A stretch of 64,000 nucleotides of DNA from Marinobacterium zhoushanense (GCF_014641945.1 NZ_BMIJ01000006.1:62001-126000); one strand, 5' to 3'. Positions 1-8,300 are shown, counted from the stretch's first letter. Notes: generated by a model not told the origin, from the letters alone. Program-made: numbers and translations.

Positions 1-144
1 TTGACGTGCATGGGATGTGTGAAAAATGGTGCTGGAATGAAAAAAAATCTTCTGTATCCTGCACCGCCGTTGGAGCCCTGCAATTGCGCGGTTTTGTTGA
101 GTTTGGAGTGGTCGCCTACCTCCACTTGCGATGAAATTCAACTC

Positions 145-172
145 TTGAAATAAACCGGATGCTCACTATATT
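145..172 (+). promoter_or_regulatory. Predicted sigma-70 promoter of nrdAB
   Basis: A -35 hexamer TTGAAA (145-150) and a -10 hexamer TATATT (167-172) are separated by 16 bp. The -10 lies inside the first NrdR box and transcription would start near 180, just before the second box, so a repressor on these sites would block the promoter. The leader to the nrdA start would be about 160 nt. Prediction from sequence only. Confidence 0.6.
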
Positions 173-178
173 TAGTGC
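163..178 (+). promoter_or_regulatory. NrdR box 1
   Basis: The 16-mer TCACTATATTTAGTGC closely follows the NrdR consensus (acaCwAtATaTwGtgt), including the CTATAT core and the AGTG arm. NrdR is the ATP/dATP-sensing repressor of ribonucleotide reductase genes. The box overlaps the predicted -10 element. Confidence 0.8.
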
Positions 179-193
179 TCTTAAATAGAAGTC

Positions 194-209
194 GTACTAG
201 ATGTTGTGC
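194..209 (+). promoter_or_regulatory. NrdR box 2
   Basis: The 16-mer GTACTAGATGTTGTGC matches the NrdR consensus at about 11 positions. Its centre is 31 bp from that of box 1, with 15 bp between boxes. That is three helical turns, the spacing usual for paired NrdR boxes, and it makes the weaker second site believable. Confidence 0.7.
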
Positions 210-310
210 TTTGGTGGTTTTTTGACCACTGGTATACAAAGGCGTGGCATCGAATATAACGACCAATAATTATCGGCTGAAGGACCGGCTCGAAACTGGT
301 CCTTCGGTTG

Positions 311-319
311 TTATCCACG
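311..319 (+). promoter_or_regulatory. DnaA-box-like word in the nrdA leader
   Basis: TTATCCACG differs from the strong DnaA box TTATCCACA only at the last base and sits 20 bp before the nrdA start. DnaA is known to control nrdAB in E. coli. A single 8/9 match can occur by chance, so the function is inferred. Confidence 0.3.
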
Positions 320-339
320 CTTTCGACTGAGGGATGGGC

Positions 340-2604
340 ATGCAGCAAGATCTGATGGTAACCAAACGCGACGGGCGGCGGGAATCGATCGATCTCGAGA
401 AGATTCACCGGGTCATCATCTGGGCCGCAGATGGGCTGGAAAATGTTTCGGTTTCACAGGTTGAGCTTAAGGCCCACCTGCAGTTCTACGATGGTATCAA
501 GACCTCCGATATCCACGAGACGCTGATCAAGTCAGCGGCTGACCTTATCTCTGAAGAGGCGCCCGATTATCAATATCTGGCTGCGCGTCTGGCGATCTTC
601 CATCTGCGCAAGCGTGCGTTCGGCAGCTTCGAGCCGCCGCACTTGTACGATCACGTGGTCAAGCTTGTCGAGGATAAGCGCTACGATCAGCACCTGCTGA
701 CCGATTACTCGCGCGAGGAGCTCGATGAGCTCAACGCCTACCTCGATCACAGCCGCGACATGAACTTCAGTTACGCGGCAGTGAAGCAGCTCGAAGGCAA
801 GTATCTGGTGCAGAACCGCGTCTCCGGTGAGGTGTATGAAAGTCCGCAGCTGCTCTACATGCTGGTGTCGGCCTGCCTGTTCTCCGGTTACCCGAAAGAG
901 AAGCGCCTGGACTATGTGAAGCGTTTCTACGACGCGACCTCGCTGTTCAAACTGTCACTGCCGACGCCGATCATGGCCGGCGTGCGCACGCCGACGCGTC
1001 AGTTCAGCTCCTGCGTACTGATCGAGACTGATGACAGTCTGGACTCCATCAATGCCACCGCGGCGGCGATCGTGAAGTACGTTTCCCAGCGTGCCGGTAT
1101 CGGTATCAATGCCGGTCGCATTCGTGCCCTGGGTAGCCCGATCCGTAACGGTGAAGCTTTCCACACCGGTTGTATCCCGTTCTACAAGCACTTCCAGACC
1201 GCGGTGAAGTCCTGCTCCCAGGGTGGGGTGCGCGGTGGTGCGGCAACGCTGTTCTACCCGATCTGGCATCTGGAGGTGGAATCCCTGCTGGTGCTGAAGA
1301 ACAACCGCGGTGTCGAGGAAAACCGTGTACGCCATATCGACTACGGCGTGCAGATCAACAAGCTGATGTACACGCGCCTGATCAAGGGCGAAAGCATCAC
1401 CCTGTTCAGCCCGCACGATGTGCCGGGCCTGTACGACGCCTTCTTCGCCGATCAGGATGAGTTCGAGCGTCTCTACGTCAAGTACGAGCAGGATCCGAGC
1501 ATCCGCAAGAAGACTATGAAGGCGGTCGAGCTGTTCGGTCTGCTGGCCTCCGAGCGTGCCTCTACCGGCCGTATCTATGTGCAGAACGTGGATCACTGCA
1601 ACACCCACAGCCCGTTCGATCCGGAAGTGGCGCCGGTCAAGCAGTCCAACCTCTGTCTCGAGATTGCGCTGCCGACCAAGCCGCTGAAGGATGTCAACGA
1701 TCCGGACGGCGAGATTGCCCTGTGCACGTTGTCGGCGTTTAACCTCGGTGCGCTGGAGAACCTGGACGAGCTGGAGAACCTGTCTGACCTGATCGTGCGC
1801 GCGCTTGATAGTCTGCTCGATTATCAGGACTACCCGGTACCGGCGGCCTACAATGCCACCATGGGACGTCGCACCTTGGGGGTTGGCGTGACCAACTTCG
1901 CCTACTACCTGGCCAAGCACGGTGTGCGTTACTCCGATGGCTCCGCCAATGGCCTGGTGCACAAAACCTTCGAGGCGATTCAGTACTATCTGCTGAAGGC
2001 GTCCAACCAGCTGGCCAAGGAGATGGGTGCCTGTCCGAAGTTCAACGAAACCACCTATGCTCAGGGCTTGCTGCCGATCGACACCTATAAGCGCGATGTC
2101 GATGATTTCTGTGAAGAGCCGCTGCACTACTTCTGGGAGACTCTGCGCGAGGATATCCGCGAGTTCGGTCTGCGCAACAGCACGCTGACCGCGCTGATGC
2201 CGTGCGAAACCTCATCCCAGATCACCAACTCGACCAACGGTATCGAGCCGCCGCGTGGCTTTGTCTCGGTCAAGTCGAGCAAGGATGGCGTTATGAAGCA
2301 GGTGGTACCGGACTTCCTGCAGTTGAAAGACAACTACGAGCTGCTCTGGTCGATTCCGAACAACGAAGGGTACCTGCAGCTGGTCGGTATCATGCAGAAG
2401 TTCGTCGATCAGTCGATCTCGGCTAACACCAACTACGACCCGAGCAAGTTCCCGGGCGACAAGGTGCCGATGAAGCAGCTGCTCAAAGACCTGCTGACCG
2501 CCTACAAGTACGGCGTGAAGACGCTTTACTACCATAACACCCGCGACGGTGCGAAAGACTCGCACGATGACATGGGGTGTGAAGGCGGTGCCTGCAAGCT
2601 CTGA
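340..2604 (+). CDS. nrdA: Class Ia ribonucleoside-diphosphate reductase, alpha subunit
   Basis: The large subunit of aerobic ribonucleotide reductase reduces ribonucleoside diphosphates to deoxy forms in the cytoplasm, using a radical sent from NrdB. The 754-residue product has an N-terminal ATP-cone (about 3-90). Numbering matches E. coli NrdA at key sites: C225 and C462 (redox pair), N437, C439 and E441 (active site), and Y730/Y731 (radical path). The tail ends CEGGACKL, giving the C747/C752 shuttle pair. I chose ATG 340 over ATG 334 because GAGGG (329-333) touches 334 but lies 6 nt from 340, and the N-terminus then aligns with E. coli (MxQxLxVTKRDG). It is first in an operon with nrdB and a ferredoxin, behind two NrdR boxes. 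Confidence 0.98.
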   Translation: MQQDLMVTKRDGRRESIDLEKIHRVIIWAADGLENVSVSQVELKAHLQFYDGIKTSDIHETLIKSAADLISEEAPDYQYLAARLAIFHLRKRAFGSFEPPHLYDHVVKLVEDKRYDQHLLTDYSREELDELNAYLDHSRDMNFSYAAVKQLEGKYLVQNRVSGEVYESPQLLYMLVSACLFSGYPKEKRLDYVKRFYDATSLFKLSLPTPIMAGVRTPTRQFSSCVLIETDDSLDSINATAAAIVKYVSQRAGIGINAGRIRALGSPIRNGEAFHTGCIPFYKHFQTAVKSCSQGGVRGGAATLFYPIWHLEVESLLVLKNNRGVEENRVRHIDYGVQINKLMYTRLIKGESITLFSPHDVPGLYDAFFADQDEFERLYVKYEQDPSIRKKTMKAVELFGLLASERASTGRIYVQNVDHCNTHSPFDPEVAPVKQSNLCLEIALPTKPLKDVNDPDGEIALCTLSAFNLGALENLDELENLSDLIVRALDSLLDYQDYPVPAAYNATMGRRTLGVGVTNFAYYLAKHGVRYSDGSANGLVHKTFEAIQYYLLKASNQLAKEMGACPKFNETTYAQGLLPIDTYKRDVDDFCEEPLHYFWETLREDIREFGLRNSTLTALMPCETSSQITNSTNGIEPPRGFVSVKSSKDGVMKQVVPDFLQLKDNYELLWSIPNNEGYLQLVGIMQKFVDQSISANTNYDPSKFPGDKVPMKQLLKDLLTAYKYGVKTLYYHNTRDGAKDSHDDMGCEGGACKL

Positions 2605-2629
2605 TCGTTTTGTCAGACGGAACTAACCG

Positions 2630-2655
2630 GCCCTCCCGCTCTTGAGCGGGAGGGC
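2630..2655 (+). other. Intercistronic hairpin between nrdA and nrdB
   Basis: A perfect inverted repeat with 12-bp arms (2630-2641 and 2644-2655) and a 2-bp centre lies in the 81-bp gap between nrdA and nrdB. No T-run follows, so it is not a standard terminator. Part of the right arm (GGGAG, 2648-2652) can instead pair with CTCCC (2657-2661), giving a competing smaller hairpin. Such stems often stabilise upstream mRNA or set relative subunit output. Confidence 0.6.
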
Positions 2656-2685
2656 GCTCCCCGCTTTGCATTCAGGAAGGATTGA

Positions 2686-3816
2686 ATGGCCTACTCTACC
2701 TTCAGCCCGAGCGATCATGACGCGACTCGTGAGCCGATGTTCTTTGGTCGTAGCGTTAACGTAGCGCGTTACGACAAGCAGAAATACCCGATTTTCGAGA
2801 AGCTGATCGAGAAGCAGCTCTCCTTCTTCTGGCGTCCGGAAGAGGTCGATCTGAGTACCGATCGTAAAGACTTCCAGAAGATGCCGGAGCATGAGCAGCA
2901 CATCTTCCTGAGCAACCTGAAGTACCAGACGTTGCTCGACTCGGTGCAGGGGCGCTCGCCCAATGTAGCGTTCCTGCCGATCGTTTCGCTGCCGGAGCTG
3001 GAGACCTGGTTCGAGACCTGGGCGTTCAGCGAGACGATCCACAGTCGCTCCTACACCCACATTATCCGTAACATCGTCACCGAGCCGTCGGCAGTGTTCG
3101 ACCAGATCGTGACCAACCCGGAGATCGTTCGCCGTGCCGAATCGGTGACCCGTCTCTACGACGAGTTCATCGAGCTGGTTCAGGTGTATACGGTGCATGG
3201 GCCTGGTGTGCATCGTATCGGTGGCAAGGATCTCGATGCCACGCTGTACAACCTCAAGCGCACCCTCTACCTGACGCTGGTATCGGTGAATGTGCTGGAG
3301 GCGATCCGCTTCTACGTCAGCTTTGCCTGCTCCTTCGCCTTTGCCGAACGTGCCATCATGGAGGGCAATGCCAAGATCATTCGTCTGATCGCACGTGACG
3401 AAGCGCTGCACCTGACCGGTACCCAGCATATGCTGAACCTGATGAAGTCGGGTACCGACGACCCCGATTTCAAGCAGATCGCCGAGGAGTGCAAGCCGCA
3501 GGTGTACAAGATCTTCGAAGAGGCGGCGCAGCAGGAGAAGGACTGGGCGGAATACCTGTTCAGTGAAGGTTCCATGATCGGTTTGAATGCGCGCATTTTG
3601 GGCGATTATGTCGAGTACATCACCAATGTGCGGATGAAGGCGCTGGGGCTGGAGGATATCTTCCCGTCGCGTCAGAACCCCTTGCCGTGGATGAACGCCT
3701 GGCTTGTCAGCGACAACGTTCAGGTTGCGCCGCAGGAGTCCGAGATCAGCTCCTATCTGGTGGGCCAGATCGATAACGACGTCGATTCGGAAGATTTCGA
3801 CGGCTTCGACCTATAG
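2686..3816 (+). CDS. nrdB: Class Ia ribonucleoside-diphosphate reductase, beta subunit
   Basis: The small subunit houses the diiron centre and the stable tyrosyl radical that starts catalysis in NrdA. The product is 376 residues, the same length as E. coli NrdB. Diiron ligands and the radical tyrosine sit one residue later than in E. coli: D85, E116 and H119 in the stretch SETIHSRSY, with radical Y123; the second set is in LEAIRFY and RDEALHLTG. The C-terminus ends in an acidic and aromatic tail, the part that docks on NrdA. AGGAAGG lies just upstream of ATG 2686. The ferredoxin gene follows 14 bp after the stop, typical for radical maintenance. Confidence 0.98.
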   Translation: MAYSTFSPSDHDATREPMFFGRSVNVARYDKQKYPIFEKLIEKQLSFFWRPEEVDLSTDRKDFQKMPEHEQHIFLSNLKYQTLLDSVQGRSPNVAFLPIVSLPELETWFETWAFSETIHSRSYTHIIRNIVTEPSAVFDQIVTNPEIVRRAESVTRLYDEFIELVQVYTVHGPGVHRIGGKDLDATLYNLKRTLYLTLVSVNVLEAIRFYVSFACSFAFAERAIMEGNAKIIRLIARDEALHLTGTQHMLNLMKSGTDDPDFKQIAEECKPQVYKIFEEAAQQEKDWAEYLFSEGSMIGLNARILGDYVEYITNVRMKALGLEDIFPSRQNPLPWMNAWLVSDNVQVAPQESEISSYLVGQIDNDVDSEDFDGFDL

Positions 3817-3830
3817 GAAGGGTGTGGTGG

Positions 3831-4097
3831 ATGTCCGGTATTCCCCGTATCAAGGTTAATAATTTCCACACCTTCTACTATCAGTATGAGTTCTCGCTGC
3901 TGGACGCGCTTGAGGCGCAGGAGATACCTGCGCCCTATAACTGCCGTGGCGGTTATTGCGGCTGTTGCAAGGTGCGTTTGATCGATGGAGAGGTGGAGCC
4001 GGTTCAGGACAGCTTGGTAGATCTGGATGATGACGAGATACTGACCTGCTGTTGTCGACCCAAAGGCCATATTGAAATCGAATTGCCCGACCCTTGA
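3831..4097 (+). CDS. yfaE: 2Fe-2S ferredoxin for NrdB radical maintenance (YfaE-like)
   Basis: A small (88-residue) plant-type [2Fe-2S] ferredoxin. The cluster loop is visible as CRGGYCGCC, with the fourth cysteine in the later CCC stretch before RPKG. In E. coli, YfaE reduces the diiron site of NrdB so the tyrosyl radical can be regenerated; position directly after nrdB supports the same role. A GTG at 3822 in the same frame is an alternative start, but GGAAGGG (3816-3822) is correctly spaced for ATG 3831. The last codons overlap the left arm and loop of a rho-independent terminator. Confidence 0.93.
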   Translation: MSGIPRIKVNNFHTFYYQYEFSLLDALEAQEIPAPYNCRGGYCGCCKVRLIDGEVEPVQDSLVDLDDDEILTCCCRPKGHIEIELPDP

Positions 4098-4110
4098 GTC
4101 GGGCTTTTTC
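4085..4110 (+). terminator. Rho-independent terminator of nrdAB-ferredoxin
   Basis: The 7-bp stem GCCCGAC (4085-4091) / GTCGGGC (4098-4104) has a 6-nt loop that contains the ferredoxin stop codon, followed directly by a run of five T. The terminator therefore begins inside the coding sequence. Confidence 0.9.
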
Positions 4111-4362
4111 ATATCGGCTCTGTCTGCCGGATTAGTATCGAATAAACGAAAGAAATCCCTGTCGGGGTATTGACTTCTTCACAGCGGGGTCAGTGCTTCG
4201 GCCGGGCTGTGCACAAATCGTTTCCAGTACTGCCCGCATTCGGTAAGAACGCTCTAACTCATTGATATTTATATTCTATATCTTGCCTGGTGGAATAAGC
4301 GTCAATTGCTGAAAAGCCAGTAAATACGCGCGCTGGCGCGGTTGTTCCAGAAACTACCCACT

Positions 4363-4377
4363 GTTTTATCAACAGAA
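4363..4377 (+). repeat. 15-bp direct repeat, copy 1
   Basis: GTTTTATCAACAGAA, identical to 4751-4765 in the same intergenic gap. It contains TTATCAACA, one base from a DnaA box. Confidence 0.6.
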
Positions 4378-4750
4378 TCTGTGAGTATTGTCGGCTCCTC
4401 GTCGGGGCATTATTTTCAACGCCGGGGATGATATTGGTGCGCGTGATCTGGGCGCGAAAGGGCGTGCTGACGGGCATGGTTCGGGCCGGATCCGGAGTCG
4501 TAGGCATGATGCTCCGCGATGGGGATGCCGGTGTTCAAGATTGGCGCACTCAAGCGCCTGCGCCAGACAGCTTATCCACCGCGAGTGCGAGAGCGAAAAA
4601 AAGATCTACGTCAATACTTGATTTCAAAATAATTTTTTTGCCTTTCACATACAAAACAAGCAGTTAAAGAGCTCTGGTCAGGAAGACGACACTTTGTGTC
4701 GGGCCTAGGAATCATGCCGTTTAGCGGCTGTTTTCATCGCGTTGTTCACA

Positions 4751-4765
4751 GTTTTATCAACAGAA
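4751..4765 (+). repeat. 15-bp direct repeat, copy 2
   Basis: Identical to 4363-4377. It is immediately preceded by TTGTTCACA (4742-4750), another one-mismatch DnaA-box-like word, so two such words stand side by side here. Confidence 0.6.
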
Positions 4766-4797
4766 AATGGGTATAACCCGGGGCGCTGTGTAACCGC

Positions 4798-5439
4798 TTA
4801 ATCGTTGTATTCTGTCTTATCCTTGAACTCGCATAGGTCTTCAATGATGCAGGCGCCGCAGCGGGGCTTTCTGGCGGTACAGACATAGCGGCCGTGCAGA
4901 ATCAGCCAGTGGTGGGCATCCTGGAGGAACTCTTTGGGTACGAAGCGGAGCAGCTTCTTCTCCACCTCCAGTACCGTTTTGCCCGGGGCTATACGGGTGC
5001 GGTTGGAGACGCGATATATGTGGGTATCCACCGCCATGGTGGGATGGCCAAACGCCGTATTGAGCACCACGTTGGCGGTCTTGCGGCCGACCCCCGGCAA
5101 TTTCTCCAACGCCTCCCGGGTTTCGGGTACTTCGCCGCCATGAAGGTCGATCAGTATCTGGCAGGTCTTGATGACGTTCTCTGCCTTGCTGTTGAACAGG
5201 CCGATCGTCTTGATGTACGACTTCAGTCCGTCGACCCCCAGCGCCAGAATCGCCTCTGGCGTGTTGGCGATGGGGAAGAGTTTGGCCGTAGCCTTATTGA
5301 CCCCGACATCGGTGGCCTGGGCTGAGAGTATGACGGCAATCAGCAGCTCAAATGGGGAGTCGTAGGCCAGCTCGGTGGTGGGGTGGGGGTTCTGTTCGCG
5401 TAGTCGAGAGAAGATCTGATAGCGTTTGTCGGCATTCAT
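4798..5439 (-). CDS. nth: Endonuclease III, base-excision repair
   Basis: A DNA glycosylase/AP lyase that removes oxidised pyrimidines. The 213-residue product (E. coli 211) shows the helix-hairpin-helix LPGVGRKTANVVL with the catalytic lysine, the catalytic aspartate in VDTHIYR, and the C-terminal [4Fe-4S] cysteines in a C-x6-C-x2-C-x5-C pattern. In many gammaproteobacteria nth directly follows rnfE. Here two signalling genes separate them, and nth starts 33 bp after the end of the GGDEF gene, so it probably still shares that transcript. Confidence 0.97.
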   Translation of the reverse strand: MNADKRYQIFSRLREQNPHPTTELAYDSPFELLIAVILSAQATDVGVNKATAKLFPIANTPEAILALGVDGLKSYIKTIGLFNSKAENVIKTCQILIDLHGGEVPETREALEKLPGVGRKTANVVLNTAFGHPTMAVDTHIYRVSNRTRIAPGKTVLEVEKKLLRFVPKEFLQDAHHWLILHGRYVCTARKPRCGACIIEDLCEFKDKTEYND

Positions 5440-5472
5440 GCGGTATTTCGATTGTCGGATGGCGGCAGTGAA

Positions 5473-6444
5473 TTAATCGAGAGTGGTCTGGTTACGGCCG
5501 TTCTGTTTCGAGCGGTAGAGCGCATCATCCGCGCGCTTTAACCAGTTTTCGTAATGCGCATCGTCGATCTGGCTTTCGGCGATGCCCAGGCTGAGGGTGA
5601 AACGTATGGTTTCGTCGCCGTAATAGATCTTGCTCTCCTGAGCTGCGCGGCGTAGGCGTTCCGCCAGTACCTCGGCATGAGAGTCGGAGGTGTCCGGCAG
5701 TAGAATGCCGAACTCTTCGCCGCCGTAGCGTCCTGCGCTGTCGGTAGAGCGTATATGTTCGCTGATCAGACGTGCCAGTGAACGGATCACCTGGTCGCCA
5801 GCTTGATGGCCATAGGTATCGTTGATCTGCTTGAAGTGATCGATATCGAGCATGATCAGGCTGCTGGAACGACTGCTGCGCAGGAAGCGGTCATATTCAT
5901 GCTGCAGGCACTCCTCCCAGTAACCCCGGTTATGCAGGCCGGTGAGTCGATCTGTCCTACTCAGGCGTGCCAGCTCCTGATTGGCGGCTTGGAGGTCCTT
6001 ATGGCTCACGGCGGCATCGGTCATATCGTAGATCAGAATGCCGATCTGACGTACCTCGCCGTCGGGCGAGGTAAGCGGTATCAGGGTCACGTTCTGATAC
6101 ATCTGTGCCGCCTTGCCGGTAAAGGGGCGGTTAGGCTTGAAGTTGAACAGCCAGGGACGCTCCTGCCAAGTGATGAACGCGCGATTTCGCAGGTGGAAGA
6201 CGGTGTCCAGCTTACGTTTGAACCAGCTGGAGGGTAGATCTGGAAACAGCTCGAACAGGTTACGCTCACGCACCTCAGAGTCGGAAAGACCCGAATAGTT
6301 GGCCATGAAGGTATTCCATAGATGGACGCGATACCGCTCATCCAGCACGATCAGTCCCACGTCCAGGTTCTGTAGCAGCCCTATATGCCAGTGAAACTCA
6401 TCAATGCTGAGCGTCTTTTCATGGTGTGGGTTGTGCTCCGTCAC
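5473..6444 (-). CDS. PAS-GGDEF diguanylate cyclase
   Basis: Makes cyclic di-GMP from two GTP. An N-terminal PAS sensor domain (about 20-140) precedes a GGDEF domain (about 165-323) with an intact active-site motif GGEEF and an inhibitory I-site RSTD five residues upstream, so the enzyme should be active and product-inhibited. No membrane segment is visible, so it is cytoplasmic. The GTG start overlaps the stop of the upstream receiver-CheC gene by 4 bp (GTGA), which implies translational coupling. It lies between rnfE and nth. What the PAS domain senses cannot be read; redox is a guess from the locus. Confidence 0.92.
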   Translation of the reverse strand: MTEHNPHHEKTLSIDEFHWHIGLLQNLDVGLIVLDERYRVHLWNTFMANYSGLSDSEVRERNLFELFPDLPSSWFKRKLDTVFHLRNRAFITWQERPWLFNFKPNRPFTGKAAQMYQNVTLIPLTSPDGEVRQIGILIYDMTDAAVSHKDLQAANQELARLSRTDRLTGLHNRGYWEECLQHEYDRFLRSSRSSSLIMLDIDHFKQINDTYGHQAGDQVIRSLARLISEHIRSTDSAGRYGGEEFGILLPDTSDSHAEVLAERLRRAAQESKIYYGDETIRFTLSLGIAESQIDDAHYENWLKRADDALYRSKQNGRNQTTLD

Positions 6445-7439
6445 AGGTATCTCGCCCTCTCGTTCAGTGCGTCGATGGAGTCTTCGGTAAACAGCAGCAA
6501 CAGGTTGCAGCTGATATTGAACCCCTCGATTCTGTAACCGACCTCGATGGTCAGTGTGCGTTTCCAGCGTCGGAGCGCTTCCGGCTCAGGTAGGTGGTAG
6601 TGCTGCCCCAAAATAACCGGGGTGCCCTGGCTGAAGTCGATATCGATCTGTCGACCCAGCTCCCCCAGGTAGGCGCTGATCAGAACGTTGGCCACATCCA
6701 GCAACATCTCGTGCTGTCGTGCTGCAGTCAGCTCGTCATCGCTGCCCAATAGGCGGGCCATATCTTCCAGGCTGTGCTGGTCGAATATGAGCAGCGCTTC
6801 GCCGGATATGTCGGGGCCAATAAAGCCCTGGCACAGCGTCGCGCTGGTGTTGGTCTCTAAACGCAGCTGCTCAAGCAGGACCGCTATATCGTCCGCAGTG
6901 TTGATTCTTGCTTTGGGAACCGGGAGCTGAACGAAAACACCAAGCAGTTCGGAGAGCAGGGCGCCGGCGCGTCCCATCGCCACATTGGAGAGTTCCTGAT
7001 AAAGCTCTTCCAGGGTGGCCTGTCTGTTTGCGTTATCGACTGCAAGCTTCGAACGGTGCTCCAGTTCGTCGGCAAGGCCATATTCGCCCAGGGCGTCGCG
7101 CAGGATTTTGGCGTCTATGGGTTTGTTGATGAAGCCGAGGGCACCAAGCGCCATTACCCGTTCGCGTGCTTCGCTTTGAATATCGCCGGAAACGACCACG
7201 ACCAGGGTCTGCAGGTCTTGGGAGCGGATGCGCTCAAGTACCTGATAGCCGTCAAGGATCGGCATGTTCAGGTCGAGAAACAGCAGGTGGCCTTTGCCGG
7301 CACGAACCGCTTCCAGGGCTTCCAGGCCGTGGCTCGCCTCGGTGATGGTGACATTCCATTCAGACAACGCGCGTACCATCTGCTTGCGTGCAAACGCGGA
7401 GTCGTCGCAGATCAGAACGGGAATAGGCGCACTCACCAT
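6441..7439 (-). CDS. Response regulator with C-terminal CheC/CheX-like domain
   Basis: The N-terminal receiver domain (about 5-125) has the acidic pair (CDDS), phospho-acceptor Asp in LFLDLNMP and the conserved Lys in INKPI, so it should be phosphorylated. The rest resembles CheC-type phosphatases: one E-x2-N helix motif (ELSNVAMG, with Pro further on) and a second related segment (DVANVLISAYLGELG). CheC proteins dephosphorylate CheY-P, but the target here is unknown. Start: ATG 7439 has AAGGAG only 2 nt upstream, and GTG 7436 has it 5 nt upstream; either may be used. It is coupled to the downstream GGDEF gene and begins about 146 bp after rnfE. Confidence 0.85.
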   Translation of the reverse strand: MVSAPIPVLICDDSAFARKQMVRALSEWNVTITEASHGLEALEAVRAGKGHLLFLDLNMPILDGYQVLERIRSQDLQTLVVVVSGDIQSEARERVMALGALGFINKPIDAKILRDALGEYGLADELEHRSKLAVDNANRQATLEELYQELSNVAMGRAGALLSELLGVFVQLPVPKARINTADDIAVLLEQLRLETNTSATLCQGFIGPDISGEALLIFDQHSLEDMARLLGSDDELTAARQHEMLLDVANVLISAYLGELGRQIDIDFSQGTPVILGQHYHLPEPEALRRWKRTLTIEVGYRIEGFNISCNLLLLFTEDSIDALNERARYL

Positions 7440-7585
7440 AGCTCCTTGATGGGTGTGGCTGATATTGGACTTGTAGTTTTTATCGCTATGCTCGGCTTCC
7501 GCCACTCGCCGCCAATGGCCTGCCGGAAGAAGCCAAGTATTTGAATATAAATGACCCCTTTGGTCAAGTAATAACCAGATAGGAT

Positions 7586-8287
7586 TCAGCCAGTTACCCT
7601 TACACGTTTAGTGCCGCTACTCTCGGGCTTGGGTGCAGTGCTGCGTTTGGCTTCGGCACGTGCGTCGATCACGTTCTTGAGTGCTATCAACAGTCCGAGG
7701 CCGACAAACGCCCCCGGTGGCAAAATGGCAAACAGGAACCCCTCGTAGTGATCCGCAAGCACGATCATCCAGTCACGGGCGCCCTCGCCGAACAGCAGAT
7801 GCATGTTGGAGAATATGGCGCCTGTGCCGAGTATTTCGCGAAGGGCGCCCAGTACCACCAGAACACTGGTGAACCCGACACCCATCATCAGGCCGTCGAG
7901 AACCGATGCCGATACGGGATTCTTGGCGGCAAAGGCATCTGCCCGTCCCATGATCACGCAATTGGTCACGATCAGCGGGATGAAGATGCCGAGGATCAGA
8001 TAGAGCTCGTAGGTCAGTGCCTGCATCAGCAGTTCGATCGCCGTAACGAATGATGCGATGATCATAACGAATATCGGCAGGCGAACCGTTTCCGGTACCA
8101 GGCGGCGGAACAGGGATACTGTCAGGTTGGAGCTGCTCAGTACCAGAGTGCTCGCCAAACCCAGTCCCAGTGCGTTGACCACGGAGCTGGTAACTGCCAA
8201 CAGGGGGCATAGGCCTAGCAGCTGTACCAGGGCCGGATTGTTGTGCCAGAGGCCGTTGAGGGTGATTTTACGATAATCGACACTCAT
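7586..8287 (-). CDS. rnfE: Rnf electron-transport complex subunit E
   Basis: An integral membrane subunit of the Rnf complex, which couples electron transfer between ferredoxin and NAD to ion movement. The 233-residue product is almost entirely hydrophobic helices (about six) and carries the RnfA/RnfE signature [13 protein letters not shown] near the N-terminus, with a charged C-terminal tail. RnfE and RnfA are homologous and insert in opposite orientations. It starts 13 bp after rnfG and is the last rnf gene; a 146-bp gap then separates it from the signalling pair. Confidence 0.96.
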   Translation of the reverse strand: MSVDYRKITLNGLWHNNPALVQLLGLCPLLAVTSSVVNALGLGLASTLVLSSSNLTVSLFRRLVPETVRLPIFVMIIASFVTAIELLMQALTYELYLILGIFIPLIVTNCVIMGRADAFAAKNPVSASVLDGLMMGVGFTSVLVVLGALREILGTGAIFSNMHLLFGEGARDWMIVLADHYEGFLFAILPPGAFVGLGLLIALKNVIDARAEAKRSTAPKPESSGTKRVRVTG

Positions 8288-8300
8288 GCTGTTGCTCCTG

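Larger units (their letters stand above)
4111..4797. other. Long non-coding gap between convergent genes
   Basis: These 687 bp separate the ends of two convergent genes, where normally only terminators are needed. I find no convincing gene. Visible structure: a 15-bp direct repeat, GTTTTATCAACAGAA, at 4363-4377 and 4751-4765; one-mismatch DnaA-box-like words at 4367-4375, 4572-4580, 4742-4750 and 4755-4763; an AT-rich stretch at about 4596-4670 in otherwise GC-rich DNA; and a 6-bp triloop hairpin CGACAC-TTT-GTGTCG at 4687-4701. Possible contents are a small RNA, a DnaA-binding locus or a decayed gene; none is proven. Confidence 0.5.

Noticed and set aside
955..2127. Long open frame antisense to nrdA (390 codons)
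   Set aside because: It lies wholly on the opposite strand of a highly conserved gene and is low-complexity; it is a by-product of GC-rich codon use.
4388..4667. Short open frames in the nrd-nth gap
   Set aside because: Composition is Arg/Ser/Gly-rich as in random GC-rich DNA, no good RBS is present and no motif is seen.
4111..4797. Chromosomal replication origin
   Set aside because: DnaA-like words are all imperfect, and typical origin neighbours such as dnaA, dnaN or mnmG are absent. Only a DnaA-binding locus remains possible.
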